Source: Halomonas denitrificans
GTDB taxonomy: Bacteria > Pseudomonadota > Gammaproteobacteria > Pseudomonadales > Halomonadaceae
Assembly: GCF_003056305.1 (NCBI RefSeq)
Contig: NZ_PYVX01000001.1
Span: 1,116,001 to 1,180,000, forward strand
Direction of reading: 5' to 3'
DNA: 64,000 bases
Positions 55,016 through 63,145 of this stretch are shown here, one piece after another (within the stretch, counting starts at the first letter, position 1; each line of letters starts with the position of its first letter). The notes below the pieces were generated by a model. That model was given only the letters and a program-made list of their open reading frames with translations, ran no database searches and had not been told where the DNA came from. A program made the position numbers and the translations under genes.

Positions 55016-55044
55016 GGCCGCCCCCCGTGGACGCGGGGACGGCC
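55016..55044 (-). terminator. Terminator of the Vap-like gene
   Basis: GGCCG-x-CCCC pairs with GGGG-x-CGGCC across an internal mismatch, 18 nt past the stop on the minus strand. Confidence 0.5.
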
Positions 55045-55061
55045 AGGCGCTCCAGAGGGGG

Positions 55062-55499
55062 CTAGGACCAGTGCCCCGACCCGCCTCCCACGCCGATCAC
55101 CGTGGAGACGGCGCCAGACTGGAAGTGCCCCAGCAGCGTGCTGTGCTTGTCGAAGAACAGCACGCTCAGGTACACCGGCGTGCCCTGGTACTCGAAGCTG
55201 GTCGTGTCACGATAGAGCCGATCCAGGTCGTCGGTGTAGACGTTGCCGAACAGCGCCCCGCCTCCCGGGGTGGAGATGCCGCCGGCCTTGCCGTCGAAGG
55301 TCTTGCCGCCATTGATGTTGACCTGGAACTGCAGATAGAAGATCAGGCTGGCAACGGAGCCATTGGCCGAGTGTGCCGCCTGCGTGGCCATCAGGGCCTT
55401 GCTGGCCTCGGCGATCTTGTTCTGGTCGAGCTTGCCGTGCATGCCGGCAATGAAGTCGTGGGCGATGACTTCCCGGCTCACTTCCTGCGCCATGTTCAT
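55062..55499 (-). CDS. VapA-family (R. equi virulence-associated protein) homologue
   Basis: 145 aa. The C-terminal about 100 residues follow the Vap eight-stranded barrel: SLIFYLQFQV, FDGKAGGISTPGGGALFG, YTDDLDRLYRDTTSFEY, VYLSVLFFD, LLGHFQSGAVS and the closing GVGGGSGHW. From memory these match VapA/VapB of Rhodococcus equi closely. VapA acts on phagosomal/lysosomal membranes. Unlike those proteins it has no signal peptide; the first 45 residues are a short polar helix. ATG 55499 has AGGAG at 8 nt. It lies downstream of an aerolysin-like gene under a matching promoter. The family call is confident; its role here is unknown. Confidence 0.8.
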   Translation of the reverse strand: MNMAQEVSREVIAHDFIAGMHGKLDQNKIAEASKALMATQAAHSANGSVASLIFYLQFQVNINGGKTFDGKAGGISTPGGGALFGNVYTDDLDRLYRDTTSFEYQGTPVYLSVLFFDKHSTLLGHFQSGAVSTVIGVGGGSGHWS

Positions 55500-55581
55500 G
55501 GGTGTTGCTCCTGTAGCGGTGTGCGATGGATACCGGAATCGTCCGGTCTCCCGCCAGTCGGAGGGGTCCCGCTGGCTCCTT

Positions 55582-55589
55582 CAGTACAG
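55582..55589 (-). promoter_or_regulatory. Sigma-S-like -10 of the Vap-like gene
   Basis: On the minus strand CTGTACTG(AA) matches the sigma-S -10 CTATACTTAA at 8 of 10 positions. It lies about 83 bp upstream of the ATG and 23 bp from the proximal operator-like motif. Confidence 0.5.
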
Positions 55590-55612
55590 TCGCCGCCGCA
55601 CCGCGCCACAGG

Positions 55613-55630
55613 ATCATGCTGGGATCAGCC
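55613..55630 (-). promoter_or_regulatory. Proximal TGAT-N7-TGAT motif, Vap-like promoter
   Basis: GGCTGATCCCAGCATGAT on the minus strand. Its spacing to the -10 (23 bp) is identical to that of the copy at 56916, placing it at about -37 to -54. Confidence 0.6.
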
Positions 55631-55718
55631 TCGTTCCGGACGCGTCGCCGCCGCAAGGGGGCGTGATGCCCGATTCGCCGGACGGCGGCGACAGGATGAA
55701 CGTCATCTCGCGGGCCGC

Positions 55719-55736
55719 ATCATCTCGGGATCAGCT
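55719..55736 (-). promoter_or_regulatory. Distal TGAT-N7-TGAT motif, Vap-like promoter
   Basis: AGCTGATCCCGAGATGAT on the minus strand, 106 bp upstream of the proximal copy. Confidence 0.5.
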
Positions 55737-55781
55737 CCCTCTCGCCGTGGCGGCTCGTCGATGCACGACGATGACGCGACA

Positions 55782-55811
55782 TGGCCGCCCCCGCGCAGGC
55801 GGGAGCGGCCA
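55782..55811 (-). terminator. Terminator of the aerolysin-like gene
   Basis: A 13-bp stem with one mismatch (TGGCCGCCCCCGC) and a GCAG loop lies 85 nt past the stop on the minus strand. The rest of the 396-bp gap (55500-55895) holds the Vap promoter elements. Confidence 0.5.
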
Positions 55812-55895
55812 CTCGATGGCGGCCAGTCGCGTCCCGTCTTCCCCCGTCACCCGAGATCGCGCGAGAGGGTGAAGCCAGGAGAAGAACAGGCGGGG

Positions 55896-56759
55896 CTAGC
55901 GGCCGGGCGCATCGGCCAGGCGATGGGAGGCCTTCAGGGCCTTCGTCACCTTGTCCTTCAGCTCGATCTTGGAGTTCGAGTAGTAGCCGATCTCGATATC
56001 CTCGGTCGACACCACGGCGTTGGCGATGCCTCCCTTCGCCATGACCCCACCGATCCCCAGGCCATAGAAATGGTGCCCCTTGTAGGTGGGGTTGTAGTTG
56101 ATGGCCGTGCTCCCGATCAGGTAGGCGTTGTAGCGGATGCGCACCTTCATCACGCCTCGGCTTGCGGAGAGCTCGGCCAGCACCGACTCCCCGGGCTCGA
56201 GCGCCACGCTCACGCCGCTGGTGGAGCCGACGGTGATCGACTTGGACTCCTGGCCGCCGACGCCCCATGACTGGCTGTAGGACAGCGAGGTCTCGCCCTC
56301 GGCGCCCTCGCCGAGGAACTTGACGCTGTAGGAGAACTTCTGGCCGATCGACAGCGTGCCCCCCGTGCTCCAGTTGGACGAGGTGGTGTTGTTCACCGAC
56401 TCCGAGATGCCCACGTTGAAGGTGCCCTTCTGGCTGCTGCTGTTGACGAACTCCTGTGTCTTGACGATGACCGGCTCGGACGTGATGCCGAGGATCTCGG
56501 CGCTTTTCACCACCAGCACCATCTGCACCTGCGGCCAGCTGTAGGTCTTGTAGAGGTCGTGCCAAGGCGTGGGGCTGTGCAGGTAGGCATCGTTGGGACT
56601 CTTCCCGAAATAGGCCTTCACGGCATCCTTGAGCTGCTTGTCGCCCAGGCGGAAGGTGGTCCTCTCCTCATCCGTGATCACGTGCTGCACGGTTCCCGAC
56701 GCGTTGACGCTCGATGCCGACTCGTCCTGGCCGGCCACGACACTGAAGCTGATCCCCAT
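55896..56759 (-). CDS. Aerolysin-type (ETX/MTX2-like) beta-pore-forming protein
   Basis: 287 aa. The middle carries long amphipathic strands with alternating Ser/Thr, seen as SSSQKGTFNVGISESVNNTT (part) and STGGTLSIGQKFSYSVKF, then ETSLSYSQSWGVGG. A tract ITVGSTSGVSVALEPGESV follows, where aerolysin-like toxins have the strand after the transmembrane hairpin. The N-terminal about 100 residues (LYKTYSWPQVQMVLV) would be the receptor-binding part. There is no signal peptide. ATG 56759 has GGGGGAG at 6-7 nt. Aerolysin modules oligomerise into transmembrane beta-barrels. The call rests on pattern, not on strong sequence identity. Confidence 0.62.
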   Translation of the reverse strand: MGISFSVVAGQDESASSVNASGTVQHVITDEERTTFRLGDKQLKDAVKAYFGKSPNDAYLHSPTPWHDLYKTYSWPQVQMVLVVKSAEILGITSEPVIVKTQEFVNSSSQKGTFNVGISESVNNTTSSNWSTGGTLSIGQKFSYSVKFLGEGAEGETSLSYSQSWGVGGQESKSITVGSTSGVSVALEPGESVLAELSASRGVMKVRIRYNAYLIGSTAINYNPTYKGHHFYGLGIGGVMAKGGIANAVVSTEDIEIGYYSNSKIELKDKVTKALKASHRLADAPGR

Positions 56760-56884
56760 GATCCGCTCCCCCTATCCCCAGAAAAAGACGTTGCCCGTTT
56801 GTCACGCCCCGTCACAGGCGTTCCGGTCGCACCGGCCGTGGAGGTCACCGTGAGGCCATGGGCCTAGGCGCCCGCCGGTCTCTC

Positions 56885-56892
56885 CAGTACAG
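56885..56892 (-). promoter_or_regulatory. Sigma-S-like -10 of the aerolysin-like gene
   Basis: On the minus strand CTGTACTG(GA), the same element as upstream of the Vap-like gene, about 126 bp from the ATG. Confidence 0.45.
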
Positions 56893-56915
56893 GCGGCGGC
56901 CCGGCGTGACGCCGC

Positions 56916-56933
56916 ATCATGGCGGTATCAGCC
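56916..56933 (-). promoter_or_regulatory. Proximal TGAT-N7-TGAT motif, aerolysin-like promoter
   Basis: GGCTGATACCGCCATGAT on the minus strand, 23 bp upstream of the -10. Confidence 0.6.
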
Positions 56934-57004
56934 GCGTCTCGGGCGGGGGTTGCATCGCGCGATCGGACGCACCGCCGTCGGGCGGCGGGGAAAGGAGTCG
57001 AGGA

Positions 57005-60000
57005 TCACCCTCTCAGCCGGATCATCCCGGTATCAGCCGCGAACCGGCCGCCGGGCTCGCCGCTCGCCAGAGAGCTCGTCGGGGGCAGGAGGCGAGAGCG
57101 CAGGGCGAGGCACGGCATGGTCATGATCAGGCCGGCCTGGCCGCCGTCCTCCCAGCACTCCCTGGCGGCCTCCCGGACCCGCTCCGACGGCGAGAGCAGC
57201 CAGGCGGCCTGGCAGCGGATGAGCCTGGCGTGGTGCTGCGACCAGGCGCAGGGCGCCTGCAGGGAGACGGCCTCGAGGCGCTGCGCGTACGACAGCGCCG
57301 GCAGGGGAAGCCCCTGCAGCAGGCAGACCTCGGCCGCCGTGACCAGGAAGCGGTGGTGGTTGTGGCCGGCGCACCCCTGCGCGAGTAGCCGCTCCCCCTG
57401 GGCCAGCGCCTCGCCGCGTGCCGGCGGCGAGGCCTCCAGCAGCGCCAGGGTGCCCAGAACCCAAGGGCCGACATGACGCTCGAGGCCGTGCCGACGGACC
57501 AGCTGCCAGGCCATGCGCAGGGTGTTGCGGGCCGCGGCGTGGTCGCCGGCCACCAGCTCGACGCGGGCCCGGCTCTCCAGCAGGAGGGCCTCCGGGCGCG
57601 GCGTGCCCATGGCGCGCGCCACCTCGAGGGCGGCGTCGACCTGCTCGGCGGCCTCTCTCTGGCGCGCCGTCGCGAACAGCGTCCAGGCGAGGGCCTGTCG
57701 CGCCCTCAGCTCGACCCACCGGTCCTTCAGCTCGCGCCCGAGCTCGAGGGCCCTCTCGCCGTCCGCGAGCGAGGCCTGCGTCTCGCCGACATAGAGCCCC
57801 GTCGTCGCCCGCCGCACGAGGCTGTCGGCCTCGAGGTCGTCCCGGGCGGCCTGCCGGCTCGACGCGACACAGTGGGCGTGGAGGCGATGCGCGTCCTGCA
57901 TCCGTCCTTCCGCATAGAGCGCCTCGGCCAGTCCGATCGCCGCGCCGATCCAGCGACGCCGCGAGCCGCTCCCCCGCGCCGCCTCGAGGGCCCGCAGCTG
58001 GCAGTGACGGCCCGGGGCCCGCCCCTCCCGCGCGAGCTCCAGCCGGCCCAGCAGGCCGTACGCCTCGGCGAGTCGTGCGGGATCCTGCCCGGCGCGCACT
58101 GAGGGCAGGATGCGCTGCAGCGCGAACTCCTCGGCGTCGAGCTCGTCCAGCATCTCCAGGATGGCGGCCAGGCCCAGGCCGGCGGCGATCCGCTCGTCGT
58201 CGCGACGCGCGGCGCGGCCGGCGAGCCGGAATCGGTGACGCGCCTCGTGGAGCAGGCCCTGGGCGAGGCAGGCCCGCGCATGCAGCAGCTGACAGCGGAC
58301 CTCGTCGCGCGGCGCGTGCTCGATCTCGGCGAGCTGGCGTAGCAGCGGAAAGGCCTCGCCGTGGCGATGCTGGGCGAGGCTCGCCTCGACGGCCCGCATC
58401 AGGGCCTCGGGCGCCAGCGGCGATCGCGCCTCGACCAGGTGCCGGGCCTGGCGCACCGGGTCGTTGGGTGCGAAATGCTGCGCGAGCCGCAGGTGGAGGC
58501 GCTCCCGCTGCCCCGCGGGCATGCCCTCGTCGATGCCTTGGCGGACCAGCTCATGGGGGAACTGCCAGGTGTCGGCGTCCAGAGCGCGCACCAGGCGCCA
58601 CCGCACCGGCCTGTCCAGATCGTCGTCGGCCGGCCGGCCCAGCAGCCAGCCAAGCAGAGTCAGGGAGAAACGCTGGCCGATGGCCGCCGCCTGGCGCAGC
58701 GCCTCGAGCTCCCGGGGCGCGAGCAGGCCGAGCTGGCCCCGCACCAGATGCTTCACACTCGCGGGCAGGGCCGGATCGGGATGCACGCGCAGCAGCTGGG
58801 TCAGGAACAGCGGATTGCCCTGGGCCCTTGCCACGTAGAGGGCGGCGTCGGCGGGGGCGACGTCGGCGAAGCGCGCGCTCAGGGCCAGCGCCTCCTCCTC
58901 CCGCAGCGGCCCCAGCTCGATCAGCGACAGCGGCACGTCCGCGAGCCGCGGCCTCAGGCGGGACTCCCAGGGGTCCTGCTCGACGCGTGAGGTCAGAAGC
59001 CAGGCCACCGGAGCATCCCGCGTGCTCCGAACGAGCCCGGCCACGGCAGAGAGCAGATCGTCGCCGGCCCAGTGCAGGTCTTCGATGACCATCAGCTGGG
59101 GGCAGAGGTCGGCCCGGCGCCGGATCAGCGCACCCAGGGCGTCGATGATTTCCCTGTGGCGCGCCTCGGGGGCCATCGCCGCCTGGGCGGTCGTTGGCGT
59201 CATGCCGAGCAGGGGCCGCAGCGCCCTGGCCTGGGCCTCCGGCAGCGCCGACGCCTCGAGCCGGTCAAGCCATCGCGGATCGAAACGCACCCCGCCCCGG
59301 GCAAGGCCCAGCAGCGAGCGCAGCCACTGCCCCAGCGGGTCGTCCTCGAGACGCCGGCCGAAATCCAGCACGGCGGCGGCGTGCGGCTCGGCCTGCCGTT
59401 GCCGGGCGAGCTCGGCGAAGGCCATACACAGGCGGGTCCTGCCCATGCCGGCCAGGCCCCGCAGGTAGAGCAGGTGGCCGGTCCCGTGGGTGCAGGTGGC
59501 CGCCAGCACCGAGGCGAGCTGGCCGAGCTCGACGTGCCGGCCGACCAGCGTTCCCCCCGGCAGCGGGCCGCCGGGATGGCGCGCCAGGCAGCGCAGGAAG
59601 GGCTGCCCGGTGTCCTCGAACAGGAAGTGCTCGGTGAGCTGCACGGCGAGGTCGCGATGGACCCGCACGCCGCTCGCCTGGCCCTCGGGCCAGGCGGGGA
59701 GCGCGCCCGCCCTTGGGTCGCCGGCGCCGCCCCACGGCTCGATTCTCAGCCCGATCCGCAGTCGCCCCGCGGCGCGATCGCTGACGGCCATGGCGCACTG
59801 CAGGCTGCGCAGGGCGTCGCTGCAGTAGGCCCGGGGCACGCCGAAGATCGCCTCGAGGGGGCCCGCGTCCGCCTCACCCTGCAGGTGGCCCCCGTAGTGC
59901 GCCACCAGCGCGGCCAGCGGCGCACCGGGGCCCTCCCCCGCTGGCGCCACGACCATCCGGATGACGCGCTGCGCCTCGTCACCTCCGTCGGGAGGCGCCT

Positions 60001-60253
60001 CCCGCGGCCGGTCGGCCGGCGCCATGAGGTCGGCGATGTCGACCTCGAAGACCCCGGCCAGGTGACGGGCGGTCCGCAGGAGGACGGGGCGGCCGCCCTC
60101 GGCGCGCTTGATGGAGGCGATGGAGACCCACTGATGACGGTCGATGCAGTGCTGGGCCAGGGCCTCTTGGCTCAGTCCCAGCCGCTGGCGATGCTGCTTC
60201 AGGCGACCGGGATCGAGGATCACGCGCCCGGCGCGGGGCGTTGTCGAGGTCAC
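57005..60253 (-). CDS. XRE / cyclase-like / STAND-ATPase / TPR-type regulator
   Basis: 1082 aa. An XRE helix-turn-helix (about 17-76: LKQHRQRLGLSQEALAQHC) is followed by a degenerate class III cyclase-like domain (about 95-210: HYGGHLQGE, EAIFGVPRAYCSDALRSLQ, RLRIGLRI) with no catalytic metal Asp visible. An NTPase domain has Walker A GLAGMGRT (about 266-273, Lys replaced by Arg) and Walker B LMVIEDLHW. About 500 residues of Ala/Leu/Arg-rich helical repeats complete it. The layout is that of STAND transcription regulators. GTG 60253 is preferred because ATG 60373 would overlap the next gene; GTG 60223 is possible. It lies upstream of the two toxin-like genes on the same strand and is a likely regulator of them (inference). 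Confidence 0.75.
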   Translation of the reverse strand: MTSTTPRAGRVILDPGRLKQHRQRLGLSQEALAQHCIDRHQWVSIASIKRAEGGRPVLLRTARHLAGVFEVDIADLMAPADRPREAPPDGGDEAQRVIRMVVAPAGEGPGAPLAALVAHYGGHLQGEADAGPLEAIFGVPRAYCSDALRSLQCAMAVSDRAAGRLRIGLRIEPWGGAGDPRAGALPAWPEGQASGVRVHRDLAVQLTEHFLFEDTGQPFLRCLARHPGGPLPGGTLVGRHVELGQLASVLAATCTHGTGHLLYLRGLAGMGRTRLCMAFAELARQRQAEPHAAAVLDFGRRLEDDPLGQWLRSLLGLARGGVRFDPRWLDRLEASALPEAQARALRPLLGMTPTTAQAAMAPEARHREIIDALGALIRRRADLCPQLMVIEDLHWAGDDLLSAVAGLVRSTRDAPVAWLLTSRVEQDPWESRLRPRLADVPLSLIELGPLREEEALALSARFADVAPADAALYVARAQGNPLFLTQLLRVHPDPALPASVKHLVRGQLGLLAPRELEALRQAAAIGQRFSLTLLGWLLGRPADDDLDRPVRWRLVRALDADTWQFPHELVRQGIDEGMPAGQRERLHLRLAQHFAPNDPVRQARHLVEARSPLAPEALMRAVEASLAQHRHGEAFPLLRQLAEIEHAPRDEVRCQLLHARACLAQGLLHEARHRFRLAGRAARRDDERIAAGLGLAAILEMLDELDAEEFALQRILPSVRAGQDPARLAEAYGLLGRLELAREGRAPGRHCQLRALEAARGSGSRRRWIGAAIGLAEALYAEGRMQDAHRLHAHCVASSRQAARDDLEADSLVRRATTGLYVGETQASLADGERALELGRELKDRWVELRARQALAWTLFATARQREAAEQVDAALEVARAMGTPRPEALLLESRARVELVAGDHAAARNTLRMAWQLVRRHGLERHVGPWVLGTLALLEASPPARGEALAQGERLLAQGCAGHNHHRFLVTAAEVCLLQGLPLPALSYAQRLEAVSLQAPCAWSQHHARLIRCQAAWLLSPSERVREAARECWEDGGQAGLIMTMPCLALRSRLLPPTSSLASGEPGGRFAADTGMIRLRG
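57021..57038 (-). promoter_or_regulatory. Distal TGAT-N7-TGAT motif, aerolysin-like promoter
   Basis: GGCTGATACCGGGATGAT on the minus strand, 105 bp upstream of the proximal copy. It lies inside the last codons of the regulator gene. Confidence 0.5.
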
Positions 60254-60320
60254 GGGCCGATGCCCCGGGGAGGCCCGCCCCGCTCTCGGGGGGCCCTCGC
60301 ATCTCCGCCCCCCGCCCTGC

Positions 60321-61508
60321 TCACGGCCGTTCCTGCAGCTGCCAGTCGTTGTCGGTGAGCGGCTCTCCCCCATCGGGCGTGACGCGCACGGTGTCGCTCA
60401 GGCCGATGCCCCAGCGGCCCGGCAGGCGCAGGCAGAGCGGCAGGTGGAAGACCATGTCGGCGGCGAACTCGCGCTGCTGGCCACGGGCGATGTAGCCCGT
60501 GCCCTCGACCCAGCTGGGCGGGAACTGGGCCCCCACCGCATAGCCGAACACGCCGGAGAAGAAGGCGCGGTCGGCATGGGGCGCCAGCACCGCCTCGGCG
60601 GCCCGGGCCGCCTCGTCGAAGGTGTGGCCGGGGCGCATCGCCGCGACCAGCGCCTCGTACATGCCGCGGCAGACGTCGCGCAGCGCCTGCATCTCGGTAC
60701 TGGCCCGGCCGGCCACGGCGGTGCGCATCATCGGCGCGGTGTAGCGGTGGTAGGCGGCGCCGAACTCCAGGAATACCGGCTCGTCCGCGGCGATCACGTG
60801 GCGCTTGTGGTTGACGTGGATGACGCTGATGCGCCGGCCGGTGGTCACGATGGGCTGCAGGCTCATGAACTCGCTGCCGGCGGCCAGCAGGGCACGGCTG
60901 CCCTCCGCCGCCACGTCGTTGTCGGTGACGCCGGGGGCGATGGCCGCCACCGCCGCCCGCAGGCCGAGGGAGGTGATCCGCGCGCTCTCGCGCAGGCAGT
61001 CGAGTTCCGCCGGCGTCTTGACGATGCGAATGCGATCGAGCAGCTCACCGCCGTCGTCGCGGAAGCGCCCGGCACCGAGGCGGGCCTGAAGCTCGCGAAT
61101 GACGCCATGGCGCAGGCCGGCCCCGAAGGCGTCCAGGCCGATGGCCCGAAACGGCGCGAGCACCTCCGCCAGCGGCTCGATCACCTCCTCGATGCCCTCC
61201 CAGCGATAGCCCAGGATCTCGTCCACCCGAGCGGTGACCACCGCCGGGCCGGTCTCGATGGAGGGCACCTGCAGCACCAGGTGATCGGCCGAGACCACCA
61301 GGCAGGTGTGCACCGAGACCTCGAAGGTGTGGTAGCCCGTCAGGTAGAAGATGTCGGCGGGGTCGGTGAGCAGCAGCGCCTCGAGCCCGGCGTCCCGCAT
61401 GGCCTGTCGCACGCGGCGACGACGGGTGTCGAACTCCTCGGGGGGAAAGGGCAGCTCGCGCTCGGCGAGGCATTCGGCCAGGGCATGGCGATAGGCGTGG
61501 TGATCCAT
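60321..61508 (-). CDS. M24 family creatinase/ectoine-hydrolase-like protein
   Basis: 395 aa. An N-terminal creatinase-N domain ([23 protein letters not shown], seen in part) is followed by a pita-bread domain. Where metal-dependent M24 peptidases have Asp ligands, this protein reads [18 protein letters not shown], so those ligands are missing, as in creatinase and ectoine hydrolase DoeA. DoeA has about 400 aa, so ectoine hydrolysis is possible in a halophile, but no other doe genes are adjacent. ATG 61508 has GGAG at 9 nt. CTACACT at 61544-61550 is a candidate -10. Confidence 0.75.
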   Translation of the reverse strand: MDHHAYRHALAECLAERELPFPPEEFDTRRRRVRQAMRDAGLEALLLTDPADIFYLTGYHTFEVSVHTCLVVSADHLVLQVPSIETGPAVVTARVDEILGYRWEGIEEVIEPLAEVLAPFRAIGLDAFGAGLRHGVIRELQARLGAGRFRDDGGELLDRIRIVKTPAELDCLRESARITSLGLRAAVAAIAPGVTDNDVAAEGSRALLAAGSEFMSLQPIVTTGRRISVIHVNHKRHVIAADEPVFLEFGAAYHRYTAPMMRTAVAGRASTEMQALRDVCRGMYEALVAAMRPGHTFDEAARAAEAVLAPHADRAFFSGVFGYAVGAQFPPSWVEGTGYIARGQQREFAADMVFHLPLCLRLPGRWGIGLSDTVRVTPDGGEPLTDNDWQLQERP

Positions 61509-61656
61509 CCGATGGGGCTCCAGGGTGAACGGCACTCCCTGGCAGTGTAGCCATGACGGGCGTCAGGGCTGCGCGTCGGGCTCAAAATATCCCTGTTACC
61601 ATCCACGTCGGTTTCGTAGAATCCAGCCTCGAGTTTCGACGCCACAGGATAATGCA

Positions 61657-62385
61657 ATGGGCAGGGCCTTCCAGAACCGCAAGGAATCCATGGCCAAGAC
61701 GGCCGACGCCAAGACCAAGGTGTACAGCAAGTACGGTCGCGAGATCTACGTCTGCGCCAAGCAGGGCGGCACCGACCCCGCCGGCAACCTGGCCCTGCGC
61801 GGCCTGATCGAGCGCGCCAAGAAGGACCAGGTGCCGTCCCACGTCATCGACAAGGCCTTGGACAAGGCCAGCGGCGTGGGCGGCGAGGACTTCTCCCCGG
61901 CGCGCTACGAGGGCTTCGGGCCGGGCAGCTGCATGGTCATCGTCGAGTGTCTGACCGACAACCCGAACCGCACCTTCGGCGACGTGCGCGCCTGCTTCAC
62001 CAAGGCCAAGAGCAAGCTCGGCACCCCGGGCAGCGTCAGCCACATGTTCGACCACTGCGCCATCCTCGCCTTCAAGGGCGATGACGAGGAGGCCACCCTC
62101 GAGGCGCTGATGGAGGCCGATGTCGACGTCACCGACATCGAGAACGAGGCGGGCCAGATCACCGTCTTCGCCCCCCACACCGAGTACGCCAAGGCCAAGC
62201 AGGCGCTGCTCGACGCCTTCGGCGAGCTCGACTTCGAGGTCGACGAGATCCAGTTCGTGCCCCAGACCGTGACCCCGGTCGCGGGCGACGACGTGGCGAT
62301 GTTCGACAAGCTGATGGATACCCTCAACGACCTGGACGACGTGCAGAACGTCTTCCACAACGCCGAGGTCGAGGGCCGGGCGTAA
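61657..62385 (+). CDS. YebC/PmpR family protein (YeeN type)
   Basis: 242 aa. The family start [20 protein letters not shown] is typical of the YeeN branch, followed by [17 protein letters not shown] and [19 protein letters not shown] (each in part). Family members act as transcription regulators or help ribosomes through proline stretches. ATG 61657 has AGGA at 7 nt; the frame is open upstream without similarity. It is divergent from the M24 gene. Confidence 0.9.
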   Translation: MGRAFQNRKESMAKTADAKTKVYSKYGREIYVCAKQGGTDPAGNLALRGLIERAKKDQVPSHVIDKALDKASGVGGEDFSPARYEGFGPGSCMVIVECLTDNPNRTFGDVRACFTKAKSKLGTPGSVSHMFDHCAILAFKGDDEEATLEALMEADVDVTDIENEAGQITVFAPHTEYAKAKQALLDAFGELDFEVDEIQFVPQTVTPVAGDDVAMFDKLMDTLNDLDDVQNVFHNAEVEGRA

Positions 62386-62405
62386 CGCCCGGGCGCTCCC
62401 GGCGC

Positions 62406-62957
62406 CTAGTCGCGGGGTCCCACCGGGACCATCAGGTGCTGGTAGTCGGTGCCCTGCCACATCAGGTAGGGGCCGCCGCCATGCGGATCGCTGGAGTAGC
62501 CCTCGAGCAGCGCCGCCGGGGCGATGAGCATCAGGTGCGGTCCCTCCTCGACCCAGGCGTTGTCGCCGGTCGGCGCCTGGGCGTAGGGATCGACGAGGCT
62601 CGCCCCCTCGTCGCCGGCCAGCATGTAGGCGATGCCCAGCGCATCGACCGTGATCGGCTGCTTGTGCTGCCAGGCCATGGCCCAGTGCATCCAGGCCTCG
62701 TCGAGGCACATCGGGGCGGTGCCTTCGAGGGTCGGCGGCGTCGGCAGGCAGGTATAGCCGTTCGCGCCCTCCTTCAGCACCGTGCCCTCCCAGTCGACCA
62801 CCTTGGCGCCCTCCGCCAGGCCCGGCGCCGCCGCCGCCAGGGCGTCGTCGATCAGCGCCTGATCGGCCAGGGCCGGCCCGCTCCCGGCCAGGCTCGCCAG
62901 CAGCGCGGCCAGGCCCGCTGCAACCCCGCCCTTCCTTCCGCCATCCAGGTGTTTCAT
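62406..62957 (-). CDS. Exported protein of unknown function
   Basis: 183 aa. A signal peptide (VAAGLAALLASLAGSGPALA) is followed by a globular domain with two Cys (YTCLPTPP and APMCLDEAW) that may form a disulfide. The C-terminal part contains PHLMLIAP, PYLMWQGTDYQHLMVPV. I recognise the type from proteobacterial hypothetical proteins but no function. The ATG 62957 has GTGAGG upstream, and a CTGTACTGAA element lies 40 bp before it. Confidence 0.7.
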   Translation of the reverse strand: MKHLDGGRKGGVAAGLAALLASLAGSGPALADQALIDDALAAAAPGLAEGAKVVDWEGTVLKEGANGYTCLPTPPTLEGTAPMCLDEAWMHWAMAWQHKQPITVDALGIAYMLAGDEGASLVDPYAQAPTGDNAWVEEGPHLMLIAPAALLEGYSSDPHGGGPYLMWQGTDYQHLMVPVGPRD

Positions 62958-62997
62958 CGTCGCACCTCACCGTGACGTGCCCACGCGAGCACTCGGC

Positions 62998-63006
62998 TTC
63001 AGTACA
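62998..63006 (-). promoter_or_regulatory. Sigma-S-like -10 of the exported-protein gene
   Basis: CTGTACTGAA on the minus strand, the same element as at the Vap-like gene, 8 of 10 to CTATACTTAA. The 18-bp TGAT motif is not present at the matching distance. Confidence 0.45.
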
Positions 63007-63145
63007 GCGGCGAATGGCCTCGGCGGCCAGCGGGAGGGCGAAAAATCATCGGGAGCATCGGGCGGGCGCCTCGCGAAGGTCTGGCGCCCGGGAGGGTTGC
63101 CCGTCAGGCGCCCGAGGTCTCGGTCGGGGCCCGACGGGCGGTGGA

